From: Sphingomonadales bacterium
GTDB lineage: Bacteria; Pseudomonadota; Alphaproteobacteria; Sphingomonadales; Sphingomonadaceae
NCBI GenBank assembly: GCA_027489295.1
Contig: JAIYAA010000234.1
Span: 1-6,077, forward strand
DNA length: 6,077 nt
Direction of reading: 5' to 3'
A model generated the notes under the pieces. It had not been told where the DNA came from. It made no database searches and worked only from the letters and a program-made list of their open reading frames with translations. Made by a program: the position numbers and the translations under genes. Shown in pieces: positions 1 to 6,077 of this stretch. Numbering within the stretch: position 1 is the stretch's first letter; each line of letters starts with the position of its first letter.

Positions 1-51
1 AAGCGGATTACTTCGTTAACGCGTGGAAATCGCTGTTTCGCGATGGGATTC

Positions 52-68
52 GGTCCCCGAACGGGACC
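52..68. other. Small inverted repeat / possible hairpin upstream of the PEP-CTERM gene
   Basis: GGTCCC at 52-57 and GGGACC at 63-68 are perfect reverse complements around the 5-nt loop CGAAC, so a 6-bp hairpin is possible. There is no T-run after it, so it is not a convincing intrinsic terminator. It lies about 85 nt upstream of the downstream start codon and could be an operator, a 5' UTR structure or chance. The rest of 1-154 shows no recognisable gene and no strong -35/-10 pair. Confidence 0.25.
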
Positions 69-145
69 AGCGTCTTGTTGAAGCTGGCCGGCGAATGGGT
101 AGTTCGGAACAGGCTTACAGCATCCATTCGACACCAGCGAAAACA

Positions 146-150
146 GAGGG
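146..150 (+). promoter_or_regulatory. Ribosome binding site of the PEP-CTERM gene
   Basis: GAGGG lies 4 nt before the ATG at 155. It is the clearest Shine-Dalgarno sequence in the window. It fixes the start at 155 rather than at the in-frame GTG at 23, and this start also places a signal peptide directly at the N-terminus. Confidence 0.75.
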
Positions 151-154
151 TTTT

Positions 155-709
155 ATGATCAAGAAGCTTCTTCCTGCAGTTGGCGCCATGCTCGCCGTCG
201 CCGCTTTCTCGGGTTCGGCGCAGGCTGCCACCACCATCACCAAGAATAGCTATACCGCCGCGAACATGAGCATTGTCGCCGGCGCTGACGGTACCTACTC
301 GGCGAATTTCGGTCGCTCGGGCATCCTGGCCGGCAAGTTCGAAGATACCTACAGCTTCACCCTGCCGCAGTATCTGCTGGGCAGCGCCACGCTCAGCACC
401 AGCGCCGTGAAGGTGGGTGGCAAGGATGACCTCGACATCACCTCCGTGTTCTTCAACGGCGTGCAGCTCACCGCCACCAAGAGCAAGAAGGACCAGAACG
501 AATCGTTCGTGGTCAACGACGTCCTGGTCAAGGCAGGCCAGCTCAACACCATCGTCATCAAGGGCCTTGGCCGCGGCAACGGTTCGTACGGCGCGCAGGC
601 CGTGTTCGCGCCGGTTCCGGAACCCGCCAGCTGGGCGATGATGATCGGCGGCTTCGGCTTCGTCGGCGCGGCAATGCGCCGCCGCACCACGCGCGTCGCG
701 CTCGCCTAA
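155..709 (+). CDS. Secreted FxDxF-type PEPxxWA-CTERM sorting domain protein
   Basis: A 184-residue exported protein of unknown biochemical role. The start at 155 follows a GAGGG ribosome binding site and opens with a signal peptide: MIKK, a hydrophobic stretch at about 5-19, and a likely AQA cleavage site ending near residue 24. The mature part is rich in Ser, Thr, Gly and Ala and contains FEDTYSF at 62-68, matching the FxDxF-family signature. The C-terminus is a classic sorting tail: VPEPASWA at 154-161, a hydrophobic segment MMIGGFGFVGAAM at 162-174, then RRR at 175-177. In characterised PEP-CTERM systems such tails are recognised by an exosortase, and the substrates are cell-surface or exopolysaccharide-associated. 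No exosortase gene is in the window. The gene stands alone, with its own terminator downstream. The sorting-tail assignment is firm; the role of the mature domain is not known. Confidence 0.9.
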   Translation: MIKKLLPAVGAMLAVAAFSGSAQAATTITKNSYTAANMSIVAGADGTYSANFGRSGILAGKFEDTYSFTLPQYLLGSATLSTSAVKVGGKDDLDITSVFFNGVQLTATKSKKDQNESFVVNDVLVKAGQLNTIVIKGLGRGNGSYGAQAVFAPVPEPASWAMMIGGFGFVGAAMRRRTTRVALA

Positions 710-719
710 TCAGGCAACC

Positions 720-736
720 CGCACCCTCTGGGTGCG
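720..736 (+). other. GC-rich hairpin after the PEP-CTERM gene
   Basis: CGCACCC (720-726) pairs with GGGTGCG (730-736) around a 3-nt TCT loop, 10 nt after the stop codon at 707-709. No T-run follows, so by itself it is not a complete intrinsic terminator. It probably stabilises the transcript end or acts together with the stronger hairpin that begins at 749. Confidence 0.55.
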
Positions 737-748
737 CTGGATCGAAGG

Positions 749-781
749 ACACCGGTCGCGCAGCGCGCGGCCGGTGTTTTT
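749..781 (+). terminator. Rho-independent terminator of the PEP-CTERM gene
   Basis: A near-perfect GC-rich stem runs from 749-761 to 765-777, with one T-G wobble at 756/770 and a 3-nt AGC loop (762-764). CACCGG at 750-755 pairs with CCGGTG at 771-776. It runs straight into TTTTT at 777-781, the canonical form of an intrinsic terminator. It sits 40 nt after the PEP-CTERM stop and separates that gene from the cell-wall cluster starting at 869. Confidence 0.88.
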
Positions 782-868
782 CTGTTGGTCGCCCCAGACG
801 TGCGTGTTCGTCGCGTTCTCCCGAGCACGGCCTTCCGGTCGGCGATCCGCTGTGCAACAGCATTGGCC

Positions 869-1906
869 ATGCTGCGCGTATGTTCGTTCCCCACCGGGGT
901 GGCCGCCCTGGCGCTTGCCGTCGCCGTTCCGATTTCCGCTGCCTCCGCGCAGGACGCTGCCGGCTTCGAGGCCTATCTGCCGTCGCTCGCGGAACAGGCT
1001 GCCAAGGCCGGCGTCAGCCGACGGACGATCGACGCGGTGGTCCCGACGCTGACCTACAATGCGCGCGTCGTCGAGCTCGATCGCCAGCAGCCCGAAAGCA
1101 GCCCCAACGCCCCCATTCCGGCCTTCGCGCCCTATCGCGCCCGCCATGTCGACGCCGATCGCATCGCGCGCGGGCGCGCCGCCTATCAGCGCGCCCGTGG
1201 CCGGCTGTCCGCGATCGAGCAGCAGACCGGCGTGCCCGAATCGATCATGGTGGCGATCTGGGGGCACGAAACCAATTACGGCCGGGTGATGGGCGGATTC
1301 GATCTGCCCCGCGCGCTCGCCAGCCTTGCCTATGAAGGCCGCCGCCGCGCGCTGTTCACCGACGAGTTCATCGCCACGCTCAAGATGATCGACCGCGGCG
1401 TGCCGCGCGACAAGCTCGTCGGCAGCTGGGCGGGCGCGTTCGGCGGGCCGCAGTTCCTGCCCAGCGTCTATCTTCGACTCGCCCGCGACGGCGACGGCGA
1501 CGGCATGGCCGACATCTGGACCAGCGATGCCGACACGCTCGCCTCGATCGGCGCCTATTTCGTGGATGCCGGCTGGCGTGCCGGGGTGCCCTGGGGCTTT
1601 GCGGTTTCGGTGCCGGGCACGCTCGACCGCCGGATGATCGCGCCGCGCACCACCAGCCCGCGCTGCGCCCGCGTGCACAGCCGCCAGAGCCAGTGGAAGA
1701 CGATCGCGGAATGGCGCGCGCTGGGCGTGGTGCCGCAGGCCCGCGCCTGGCCCGCTGACGACGTGCTCGCCACGCTTATCGAGCCCGACGGGCAGGGCGC
1801 CACCGCCTATCTGCTCACCGGCAATTACCGCGTGATCCTCGACTATAATTGCTCGAATTTTTACGCTTTGTCGGTAGGCCTCTTGGCCGATGCCGTGGAA
1901 CGCTAG
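869..1906 (+). CDS. Lytic murein transglycosylase, MltB family (SLT_2 type)
   Basis: A 345-residue exported enzyme expected to cleave the MurNAc-GlcNAc bond of peptidoglycan with formation of 1,6-anhydroMurNAc, in the periplasm. The ATG at 869 places a signal peptide first (hydrophobic 11-26, likely cleavage after ASA near 27). An in-frame TTG at 785 would add 28 implausible residues. No clear Shine-Dalgarno is visible. The catalytic domain covers about 30-250: IWGHETNYG at 130-138 carries the predicted catalytic Glu134, and GSWAGAFGGPQFLPS at 185-199 is the conserved substrate-groove motif. DGDGDGMADIW at 207-217 resembles an EF-hand calcium loop, at the place where E. coli Slt35/MltB binds calcium. 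The C-terminal part (about 270-343) ends in YALSVGLLADAV, normal for this family, so the gene is complete. There is no lipobox, unlike E. coli MltB. The last 17 nt overlap the SPOR gene, indicating translational coupling. I give no symbol because several MltB-like paralogues occur in this group. Confidence 0.92.
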   Translation: MLRVCSFPTGVAALALAVAVPISAASAQDAAGFEAYLPSLAEQAAKAGVSRRTIDAVVPTLTYNARVVELDRQQPESSPNAPIPAFAPYRARHVDADRIARGRAAYQRARGRLSAIEQQTGVPESIMVAIWGHETNYGRVMGGFDLPRALASLAYEGRRRALFTDEFIATLKMIDRGVPRDKLVGSWAGAFGGPQFLPSVYLRLARDGDGDGMADIWTSDADTLASIGAYFVDAGWRAGVPWGFAVSVPGTLDRRMIAPRTTSPRCARVHSRQSQWKTIAEWRALGVVPQARAWPADDVLATLIEPDGQGATAYLLTGNYRVILDYNCSNFYALSVGLLADAVER

Positions 1907-2738
1907 ACCCTTCACACTTGCCCTCGCGCTGGTTGCCGCCGCGAGCGCCCATGCCCAGGAAACCGACCCGGCCGCCACCGCGAGCGGGCTGCACGGCACC
2001 TCGCAGCTCCAGCCCGGCGATGGCCGCTACGACGCGGTGGGCTATGCCGCGGTGCAGCCCATCGGGGCCGCGGCGCTCGCGATCAGCCCGAACCTTGCCG
2101 GCGAGAGCTATGCCGAGGTGACGGCCCTCGACAGCGGCCGCACGATCCTCGTCCGCATCGCCGAGACCGCGGAAGCGCCAGGTGCGATCGCCACGCTCTC
2201 CGAAGGTGCTGCCAGCCAGCTTGGGGTGCCTGCCAATGGGCTGGTGGCGGTGCGGATCCGTGCCGTCCGACCCTCGACCGAGGACCAGGCCGCGCTGCGC
2301 AGCGCCGGCGCCGCGCAGCCCCGCATCGATTCGCCGCCCGCGTTGCTGCGTGCCCTTCGCCTGCAGCTGCCGCCCATGGCGATCGCTTCGAACGAACCCC
2401 TGCCACCGCCACCCCCGCCACCGGTGCAGGCCGATCCGATCGCCGACGTCATCCCGCATCCGGCCGCAAGCCCTGTCGCGCCGCCGAAGCCTCGCCCCGC
2501 CGCCAGGCCCGCCGCCGCGAAGCCGGCCCAAGGCCGCTATCTGGTGCAAGTGGCCGCACTTTCTTCGTCCGAACGCGCGACTGCGCTTGCCCAAAAGCTA
2601 AAGGGCTTCGTAAAGGCAGGGGGCGGGCTCTACCGCGTCCAGCTCGGCCCCTTCGCGACGGAGGCGGCGGCGGAGCGGGCACGGGAAGGGGCCGTTCGGG
2701 CCGGGTTCGGAGATGCGCGCCGCACCACGGTCCGATAG
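1890..2738 (+). CDS. Exported SPOR-domain protein with degenerate RlpA-like domain
   Basis: A 282-residue protein with a signal peptide (hydrophobic 9-20, likely AHA cleavage after residue 22) and no cysteine at all, so it is not a lipoprotein, unlike typical RlpA. Residues about 45-125 resemble the RlpA double-psi barrel: YDAVGYA at 47-53, YAEVTALDSGRTILVRI at 74-90 and GAASQLGV at 106-113 are in family order. The catalytic motifs are missing, however. The WYG after the VGYA is replaced, the GRxTANGE and AAHxTLP segments are absent, and the usual NDRGP after VRI reads AETAE. A Pro/Ala-rich linker follows (about 145-213, with seven prolines in a row at 172-178). A C-terminal SPOR domain spans about 215-282, with YLVQVAAL and YRVQLGPF; in other SPOR proteins this domain binds denuded glycan at the division site. 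The start overlaps the transglycosylase by 17 nt, with a weak GGTAGG 11 nt upstream. The SPOR assignment is firm; the RlpA relationship is inferred from motif order, and loss of enzyme activity is inferred from missing residues. Confidence 0.85.
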   Translation: MPWNARPFTLALALVAAASAHAQETDPAATASGLHGTSQLQPGDGRYDAVGYAAVQPIGAAALAISPNLAGESYAEVTALDSGRTILVRIAETAEAPGAIATLSEGAASQLGVPANGLVAVRIRAVRPSTEDQAALRSAGAAQPRIDSPPALLRALRLQLPPMAIASNEPLPPPPPPPVQADPIADVIPHPAASPVAPPKPRPAARPAAAKPAQGRYLVQVAALSSSERATALAQKLKGFVKAGGGLYRVQLGPFATEAAAERAREGAVRAGFGDARRTTVR

Positions 2739-2770
2739 GGGTACACTTATCGCGTTCTGGACCGATCATC

Positions 2771-3937
2771 ATGAAGAAGCTCGCCGCCGTTTCGTTCCTG
2801 GCGCTCGCCATCGCCGCGCCGCTGCAGGCCGCCGGCCCCGATTTCCCGACGCCCGCACCGATCGCCTATATGGAAGACATGTCCTCGGGCGCGGTGCTGT
2901 TCGCCAAGGACGCCGATCGCCGGATGCCGCCCGCCTCGATGGCGAAGATGATGACGGTCTATGTCGCGTTCGACCTGATCAAGAAGGGCGAGCTCAAGCT
3001 CGACCAGAAGATCGAGGTGCGACCCGAGACCTGGAAGAAGTGGCACTCGCAGGGCTCGACCATGTTCCTCGGCGTCGGCGAGCAGCCGACCGTGGCGGAC
3101 CTGCTGAAGGGCATCGTCACGCTCTCGGGCAACGACGCCTGCGTGGTGCTGGCGGAAGGCATTGCGGGCACCGAAGAAGGCTTCGTCAACCTGATGAACG
3201 ATCGGGCGAAGAAGATCGGCCTCGCCAACAGCCATTTCGGCACGTCGAACGGCTGGCCCGATGAAGGTCGCACCTATGTGACCGCGCGCGACCTGGCGCA
3301 TCTGGCGGCCGCGACGATCCGCGAGTTCCCGGATCTCTACAAGTCTTTCTATTCGCTGCCGAGCTTCACCTGGGGCAAGACGCTGGGTGCCGGCGCGGCG
3401 ATTGAGCAGGGCAACCGCGATCCGCTGCTCGGCAAGGTGCCGGGTGCCGACGGGCTCAAGACCGGTCACACCGAAGAGGCCGGCTATGGCTTCACCGGAT
3501 CGGCCGAGCAGAATGGCCGTCGCCTGGTGATGGTGGTCGCCGGGCTCGACAGCTATAGCGGCCGCGCCGACGAATCGGTGCGCTTCATGCGCTGGGGCTT
3601 TGCGGCGTGGAGCACCAAGCCGGTGGTGAAGAAGGACCGCACCGTCGGCACCGTCGACGTGCAGGGCGGCACCGCCAACAAGGTGGCGGTGGTCGCGCCG
3701 CGCGACCTCAATATCACGCTGCCCTCGGGGCTTAGCCCCAAGCTGGCCGGCAAGATCGTCTATCAGGGCCCGGTCAAGGCCGGTTTCCACAAGGGTGACC
3801 ATGTCGCCGATCTGATCATCGAAGGCGAAGGCATGCCGCAGCAGGTGCTGCCGCTGGTCGCTGCCGAGGATGTCGGCCAGGCGGGCTTCTTCGGCCGAGC
3901 GTGGGCGGGGCTGATGTCGCTGCTGCACCTGGCCTGA
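2771..3937 (+). CDS. dacC: D-alanyl-D-alanine carboxypeptidase (PBP5/6, DacC/DacF type, peptidase S11)
   Basis: A 388-residue penicillin-binding protein expected to remove the terminal D-Ala from peptidoglycan stem pentapeptides in the periplasm, limiting cross-linking. The ATG at 2771 gives a short signal peptide, MKKLAAVSFLALAIAAPLQA, followed by the mature chain. All three active-site motifs are intact: SMAK at 56-59 (nucleophile Ser56, Lys59), SGN at 119-121, and KTG at 230-232. The C-terminal PBP5-type beta domain lies at about 284-362. The end, GFFGRAWAGLMSLLHLA (372-388), fits the amphipathic membrane-anchoring tail seen in PBP5-like enzymes. Length is normal for the family. It starts 32 nt after the SPOR gene and is probably co-transcribed with it. 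The ribosome binding site is weak. Paralogue naming (dacC, dacF or dacA) is uncertain; the enzyme class is not. Confidence 0.93.
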   Translation: MKKLAAVSFLALAIAAPLQAAGPDFPTPAPIAYMEDMSSGAVLFAKDADRRMPPASMAKMMTVYVAFDLIKKGELKLDQKIEVRPETWKKWHSQGSTMFLGVGEQPTVADLLKGIVTLSGNDACVVLAEGIAGTEEGFVNLMNDRAKKIGLANSHFGTSNGWPDEGRTYVTARDLAHLAAATIREFPDLYKSFYSLPSFTWGKTLGAGAAIEQGNRDPLLGKVPGADGLKTGHTEEAGYGFTGSAEQNGRRLVMVVAGLDSYSGRADESVRFMRWGFAAWSTKPVVKKDRTVGTVDVQGGTANKVAVVAPRDLNITLPSGLSPKLAGKIVYQGPVKAGFHKGDHVADLIIEGEGMPQQVLPLVAAEDVGQAGFFGRAWAGLMSLLHLA

Positions 3938-3942
3938 TCGCC

Positions 3943-4926
3943 TTGGCCACCGCCCTGATCGGCAATCACCAGGCCCGCGACGCGCTCGCCGCCGCCATGG
4001 CGAGCGGCGCGTTGCACCATGCCTGGCTGATCGCCGGGCCCGAGGGCGTGGGGAAGGGGACCTTTGCCCGCATTGCCGCCGCGCGGATGCTCGCGGAGGC
4101 CGCCGAACCCGATCGGCTGCTGCCCGGCTGGGAGGTGGCGGAGACTAGCCGTACCACCGCGCTGATCGCCGCGGGCAGCCACCCGGACCTCAAGGTCCTC
4201 GCCCGGCTGCCCAAGGACGCGGACAAGCCGGACGAGGCGCTCGCCCGCTCGATCACCATCGCGCAGGTGCGCAGCCTGCAGCCGCTGTTCGCGACCAAGC
4301 CGTCGCTGAGCCCGCGCCGGGTGGTGATCATCGACGCGATCGACGATCTCGAGCGCGGCGGCGCGAACGCGCTGCTCAAGAACCTTGAGGAGCCGCCGGC
4401 GGGGACGATCTTCCTGCTGGTGAGCCATGCGCCCGGCCGGCTGCTGCCGACGATCCGCTCGCGCTGCCGGCTGCTGCGCTTCGAGCCGCTGACAGACGTC
4501 GAGACGACCACGGTGCTCCGCCGCCAGATCCCCGAGGCCAGCGAGATCGAGATCGCCGCGCTGGTCGAGGCGGCCGAGGGCTCGCCGGGCCGCGCGCTGC
4601 GCTTCGCCGGGCTCGACCTGTCGGCGCTGGAGGCGGACATGGCGCAGCTCGCCGATTACGGCGATCCGGACAATGCGCTGCGCACCCGGCTCGGCCGCCA
4701 GCTCGGGGCCAAGGCCGCCCAGCCGCGCTACGAGGCGTTCCTGGAGCGCACGCCGAGCTTCATCGCCGCGCGCGCCAAGCGGCTGGAGGGTGAGGCGTTG
4801 CGCGCAGCGCTGGATGCCTATGCGGGCGCGCGCGAGCTTGCCGGAGCCGCGCTGGGCCTGTCGCTCGACGCGACCGCCACCGTATTCGAAATGAGCGGCA
4901 TCCTCGCGCGGCTCGCGCGGCGCTGA
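3943..4926 (+). CDS. holB: DNA polymerase III subunit delta' (clamp-loader AAA+ subunit)
   Basis: A subunit of the replication clamp loader, which with delta and the gamma/tau subunits opens the beta clamp and places it on DNA. From the TTG at 3943 the product is 327 residues and begins MATALIGNHQARD, as this family normally does. The only in-frame ATG (3997) would cut into this conserved region, and the GTG at 3901 would add a foreign 14-residue extension inside the carboxypeptidase gene. Visible motifs are GPEGVGKGT (Walker A, 32-40), HPDLKVL (80-86), RRVVIIDAIDDL (126-137, Walker B region), ALLKNLEEPP (143-152) and TIRSRC (170-175), the SRC sensor motif of clamp loaders. The zinc-binding cysteines of E. 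coli delta' are absent; Cys175 is the only cysteine. An intact-looking P-loop is present, although delta' of E. coli does not hydrolyse ATP. It lies 5 nt after the carboxypeptidase stop, so its translation is probably coupled. No ribosome binding site is seen, which makes the exact start uncertain. Confidence 0.9.
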   Translation: MATALIGNHQARDALAAAMASGALHHAWLIAGPEGVGKGTFARIAAARMLAEAAEPDRLLPGWEVAETSRTTALIAAGSHPDLKVLARLPKDADKPDEALARSITIAQVRSLQPLFATKPSLSPRRVVIIDAIDDLERGGANALLKNLEEPPAGTIFLLVSHAPGRLLPTIRSRCRLLRFEPLTDVETTTVLRRQIPEASEIEIAALVEAAEGSPGRALRFAGLDLSALEADMAQLADYGDPDNALRTRLGRQLGAKAAQPRYEAFLERTPSFIAARAKRLEGEALRAALDAYAGARELAGAALGLSLDATATVFEMSGILARLARR

Positions 4927-4971
4927 GGGTACAGGTTGCCCGTTGCTGCGCCGCATCCTAAAGCGGCGGGC

Positions 4972-6077
4972 ATGGCTGACCCCTTCTACATCACCACCGC
5001 GATCCACTATCCCAACGGCAAGCCGCATATCGGCCATGCCTATGAGATGATCGCCGCCGACGCGATCGCGCGCTTCCAGCGCCAGCAGGGTCGCGACGTG
5101 TTCTTCCAGACCGGCACCGACGAGCATGGCCTCAAGATGGTGCAGACCGCCCGCGCCCGCGACATGACCGCGCGCGAGCTTGCGGATGAAATGTCGAATC
5201 ATTTCCGCGTGATGGCGGAGAAACTAGATATTTCGTGCGATCGTTTCATCCGCACCTCCGAGGCCGATCACTACCGCGCCAGCCAGGCGATCTGGGAGAA
5301 GATGGCGGCCAAGGGCGACCTGTATCTCGATCGCTACGAGGGCTGGTATTCGGTCCGCGACGAAGCTTTCTACGAGGAGAAGGAACTGCAGGAAGGGGAA
5401 GGGGGCCAGAAGCTCTCGCCCCAGGGCACCCCGGTGGAATGGACCAAGGAGGAGACCTGGTTCTTCCGCCTGTCGAAGTACGAGCAGCCGTTGCTCGATT
5501 TCTACGCCGCCAACCCCGACTTCATCCGCCCGGAATCGCGCCGCAACGAGGTGCTGCGCTTCGTCGAGGGCGGGCTGGTCGATCTCTCGGTCAGCCGTAC
5601 CAGCTTCGACTGGGGCGTGCCGGTGCCGGGGTCGCCCGGCCACGTGATGTACGTCTGGGTCGACGCGCTGACCAACTATCTGACCGGCGCCGGCTTTCCC
5701 GACGATGCCGAGCGGCTGGCACGCTACTGGCCGGCCGATCTGCACCTGATCGGCAAGGACATCGTCCGCTTCCACACCGTCTACTGGCCGGCCTTCCTGA
5801 TGTCCGCCGACATCGCGCTGCCTCGCCAGGTGTTCGGCCACGGCTTCCTGCTCAACCGCGGCGAGAAGATGTCCAAGTCGGTCGGCAATGTCGTCGATCC
5901 GATGGAGCTGGCCGAGACCTACGGCGTCGATGCGCTGCGCTACTTCCTGATGCGCGACGTCAGCTTTGGGCAGGACGGCACGTTCAGCGATGAGGCGATC
6001 GTCACCCGCGCCAACGCCGATCTCTCGAACAGCTTCGGCAATCTGGCCCAGCGCACGCTGAGCTTCATTGCCAAGAA
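4972..6077 (+). CDS. metG: Methionyl-tRNA synthetase, N-terminal part (cut by window end)
   Basis: This cytoplasmic class I aminoacyl-tRNA synthetase charges tRNA-Met with methionine. The frame is open from the ATG at 4972 to the window edge, giving 368 complete codons plus 2 nt. Relatives are about 510-520 residues, so roughly the last third (anticodon-binding region) lies outside the window. It begins [20 protein letters not shown] and contains the HIGH-type signature PHIGHAY at 18-24, QTGTDEHG at 46-53, [10 protein letters not shown] at 227-236, [11 protein letters not shown] at 258-268 and KMSKS at 299-303. The connective-peptide region at about 120-165 ([13 protein letters not shown]) lacks the cysteines of the zinc knuckle found in E. 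coli MetRS. Cys89 is the only cysteine visible. The gene starts 45 nt after the holB stop, with only a weak GGCGGG just upstream of the ATG. The order holB-metG is common in alphaproteobacteria. Confidence 0.95.
   Translation, partial: MADPFYITTAIHYPNGKPHIGHAYEMIAADAIARFQRQQGRDVFFQTGTDEHGLKMVQTARARDMTARELADEMSNHFRVMAEKLDISCDRFIRTSEADHYRASQAIWEKMAAKGDLYLDRYEGWYSVRDEAFYEEKELQEGEGGQKLSPQGTPVEWTKEETWFFRLSKYEQPLLDFYAANPDFIRPESRRNEVLRFVEGGLVDLSVSRTSFDWGVPVPGSPGHVMYVWVDALTNYLTGAGFPDDAERLARYWPADLHLIGKDIVRFHTVYWPAFLMSADIALPRQVFGHGFLLNRGEKMSKSVGNVVDPMELAETYGVDALRYFLMRDVSFGQDGTFSDEAIVTRANADLSNSFGNLAQRTLSFIAK

Noticed and set aside
3..158. Open frame from the window edge to a TGA overlapping the PEP-CTERM start
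   Set aside because: It could be the tail of an upstream gene, but about 51 residues show no recognisable motif and the region carries the ribosome binding site and a hairpin. There is not enough to call a gene.
161..172. 12-bp perfect palindrome AAGAAGCTTCTT just after the PEP-CTERM start codon
   Set aside because: It encodes the Lys-Lys-Leu-Leu of a standard signal peptide and can be explained by that alone. There is no second copy in the window to suggest an operator.
1844..1849. Perfect TATAAT 41 nt before the SPOR gene start, as an internal promoter
   Set aside because: It encodes the conserved Tyr-Asn near the end of the transglycosylase, and no -35-like hexamer lies 16-18 nt upstream. 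Coding constraint explains it.
710..1999. Long minus-strand open frame (429 codons) opposite the transglycosylase and SPOR genes
   Set aside because: Its product is Ala/Arg/Gly-rich with no recognisable motif, and it lies fully opposite well-supported genes. This is the usual antisense shadow of GC-rich coding DNA.
2403..2425. C-rich CCGCCACCCCCG stretch as a possible repeat or structured element
   Set aside because: It is simply the proline-rich linker (seven prolines in a row) of the SPOR protein.
2747..3928. Minus-strand open frame (393 codons) covering the carboxypeptidase gene
   Set aside because: It mirrors the + strand gene, which has intact SxxK, SGN and KTG motifs. The antisense product (His/Arg/Gly/Ala-rich) resembles no family.
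3763..5202. Minus-strand open frame (479 codons) across holB and the start of metG
   Set aside because: It has low-complexity Arg/Ala/Gly/Gln composition, no motifs, and spans two clear + strand genes and their junction.
5235..5993. Plus-strand 252-codon frame inside metG
   Set aside because: It is out of frame with metG, which is open from 4972 to the window edge with HIGH and KMSKS motifs. The alternative product is Arg/Gly-rich shadow sequence.

Overview
The window looks like a chromosomal segment of a sphingomonad-type alphaproteobacterium. It is GC-rich, almost fully coding on the + strand, and encodes a small exported protein with a PEPxxWA-CTERM tail, a form typical of Sphingomonadales. 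It also carries the conserved alphaproteobacterial gene run of envelope enzymes followed by holB and metG. The taxon is inferred from gene content and codon style, not from a marker gene.

Layout. Positions 1-154 hold no convincing gene; there is a small hairpin at 52-68 and a clear ribosome binding site at 146-150. A lone gene for a 184-residue secreted FxDxF/PEPxxWA-CTERM protein follows (155-709). It is closed off by two hairpins, the second (749-781) a textbook intrinsic terminator. Next is a tight co-directional cluster: an MltB-family lytic transglycosylase (869-1906); a SPOR-domain protein with a degenerate RlpA-like domain (1890-2738, overlapping the previous gene by 17 nt); a D-alanyl-D-alanine carboxypeptidase of the PBP5/6 (DacC/DacF) type (2771-3937); the DNA polymerase III delta' subunit (about 3943-4926); and the first 368 codons of methionyl-tRNA synthetase (4972 to the window end, truncated by the edge).

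Function. The first three cluster genes encode exported cell-wall proteins. The transglycosylase cleaves glycan strands, the carboxypeptidase trims stem peptides, and the SPOR protein probably binds denuded glycan at the septum. The last two genes are housekeeping replication and translation genes. No terminator is visible between 869 and 6077 and the intergenic gaps are 45 nt or less, so co-transcription is likely.

I see no undescribed defence, mobile or RNA-based system. The points most worth a second look are the RlpA-like protein, which appears to have lost every catalytic motif while keeping its fold scaffold and SPOR domain, and the absence of tmk (thymidylate kinase) between the carboxypeptidase gene and holB, where many alphaproteobacteria carry it. 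The long open frames on the minus strand (710-1999, 2747-3928, 3763-5202) are GC-rich shadows of these genes.
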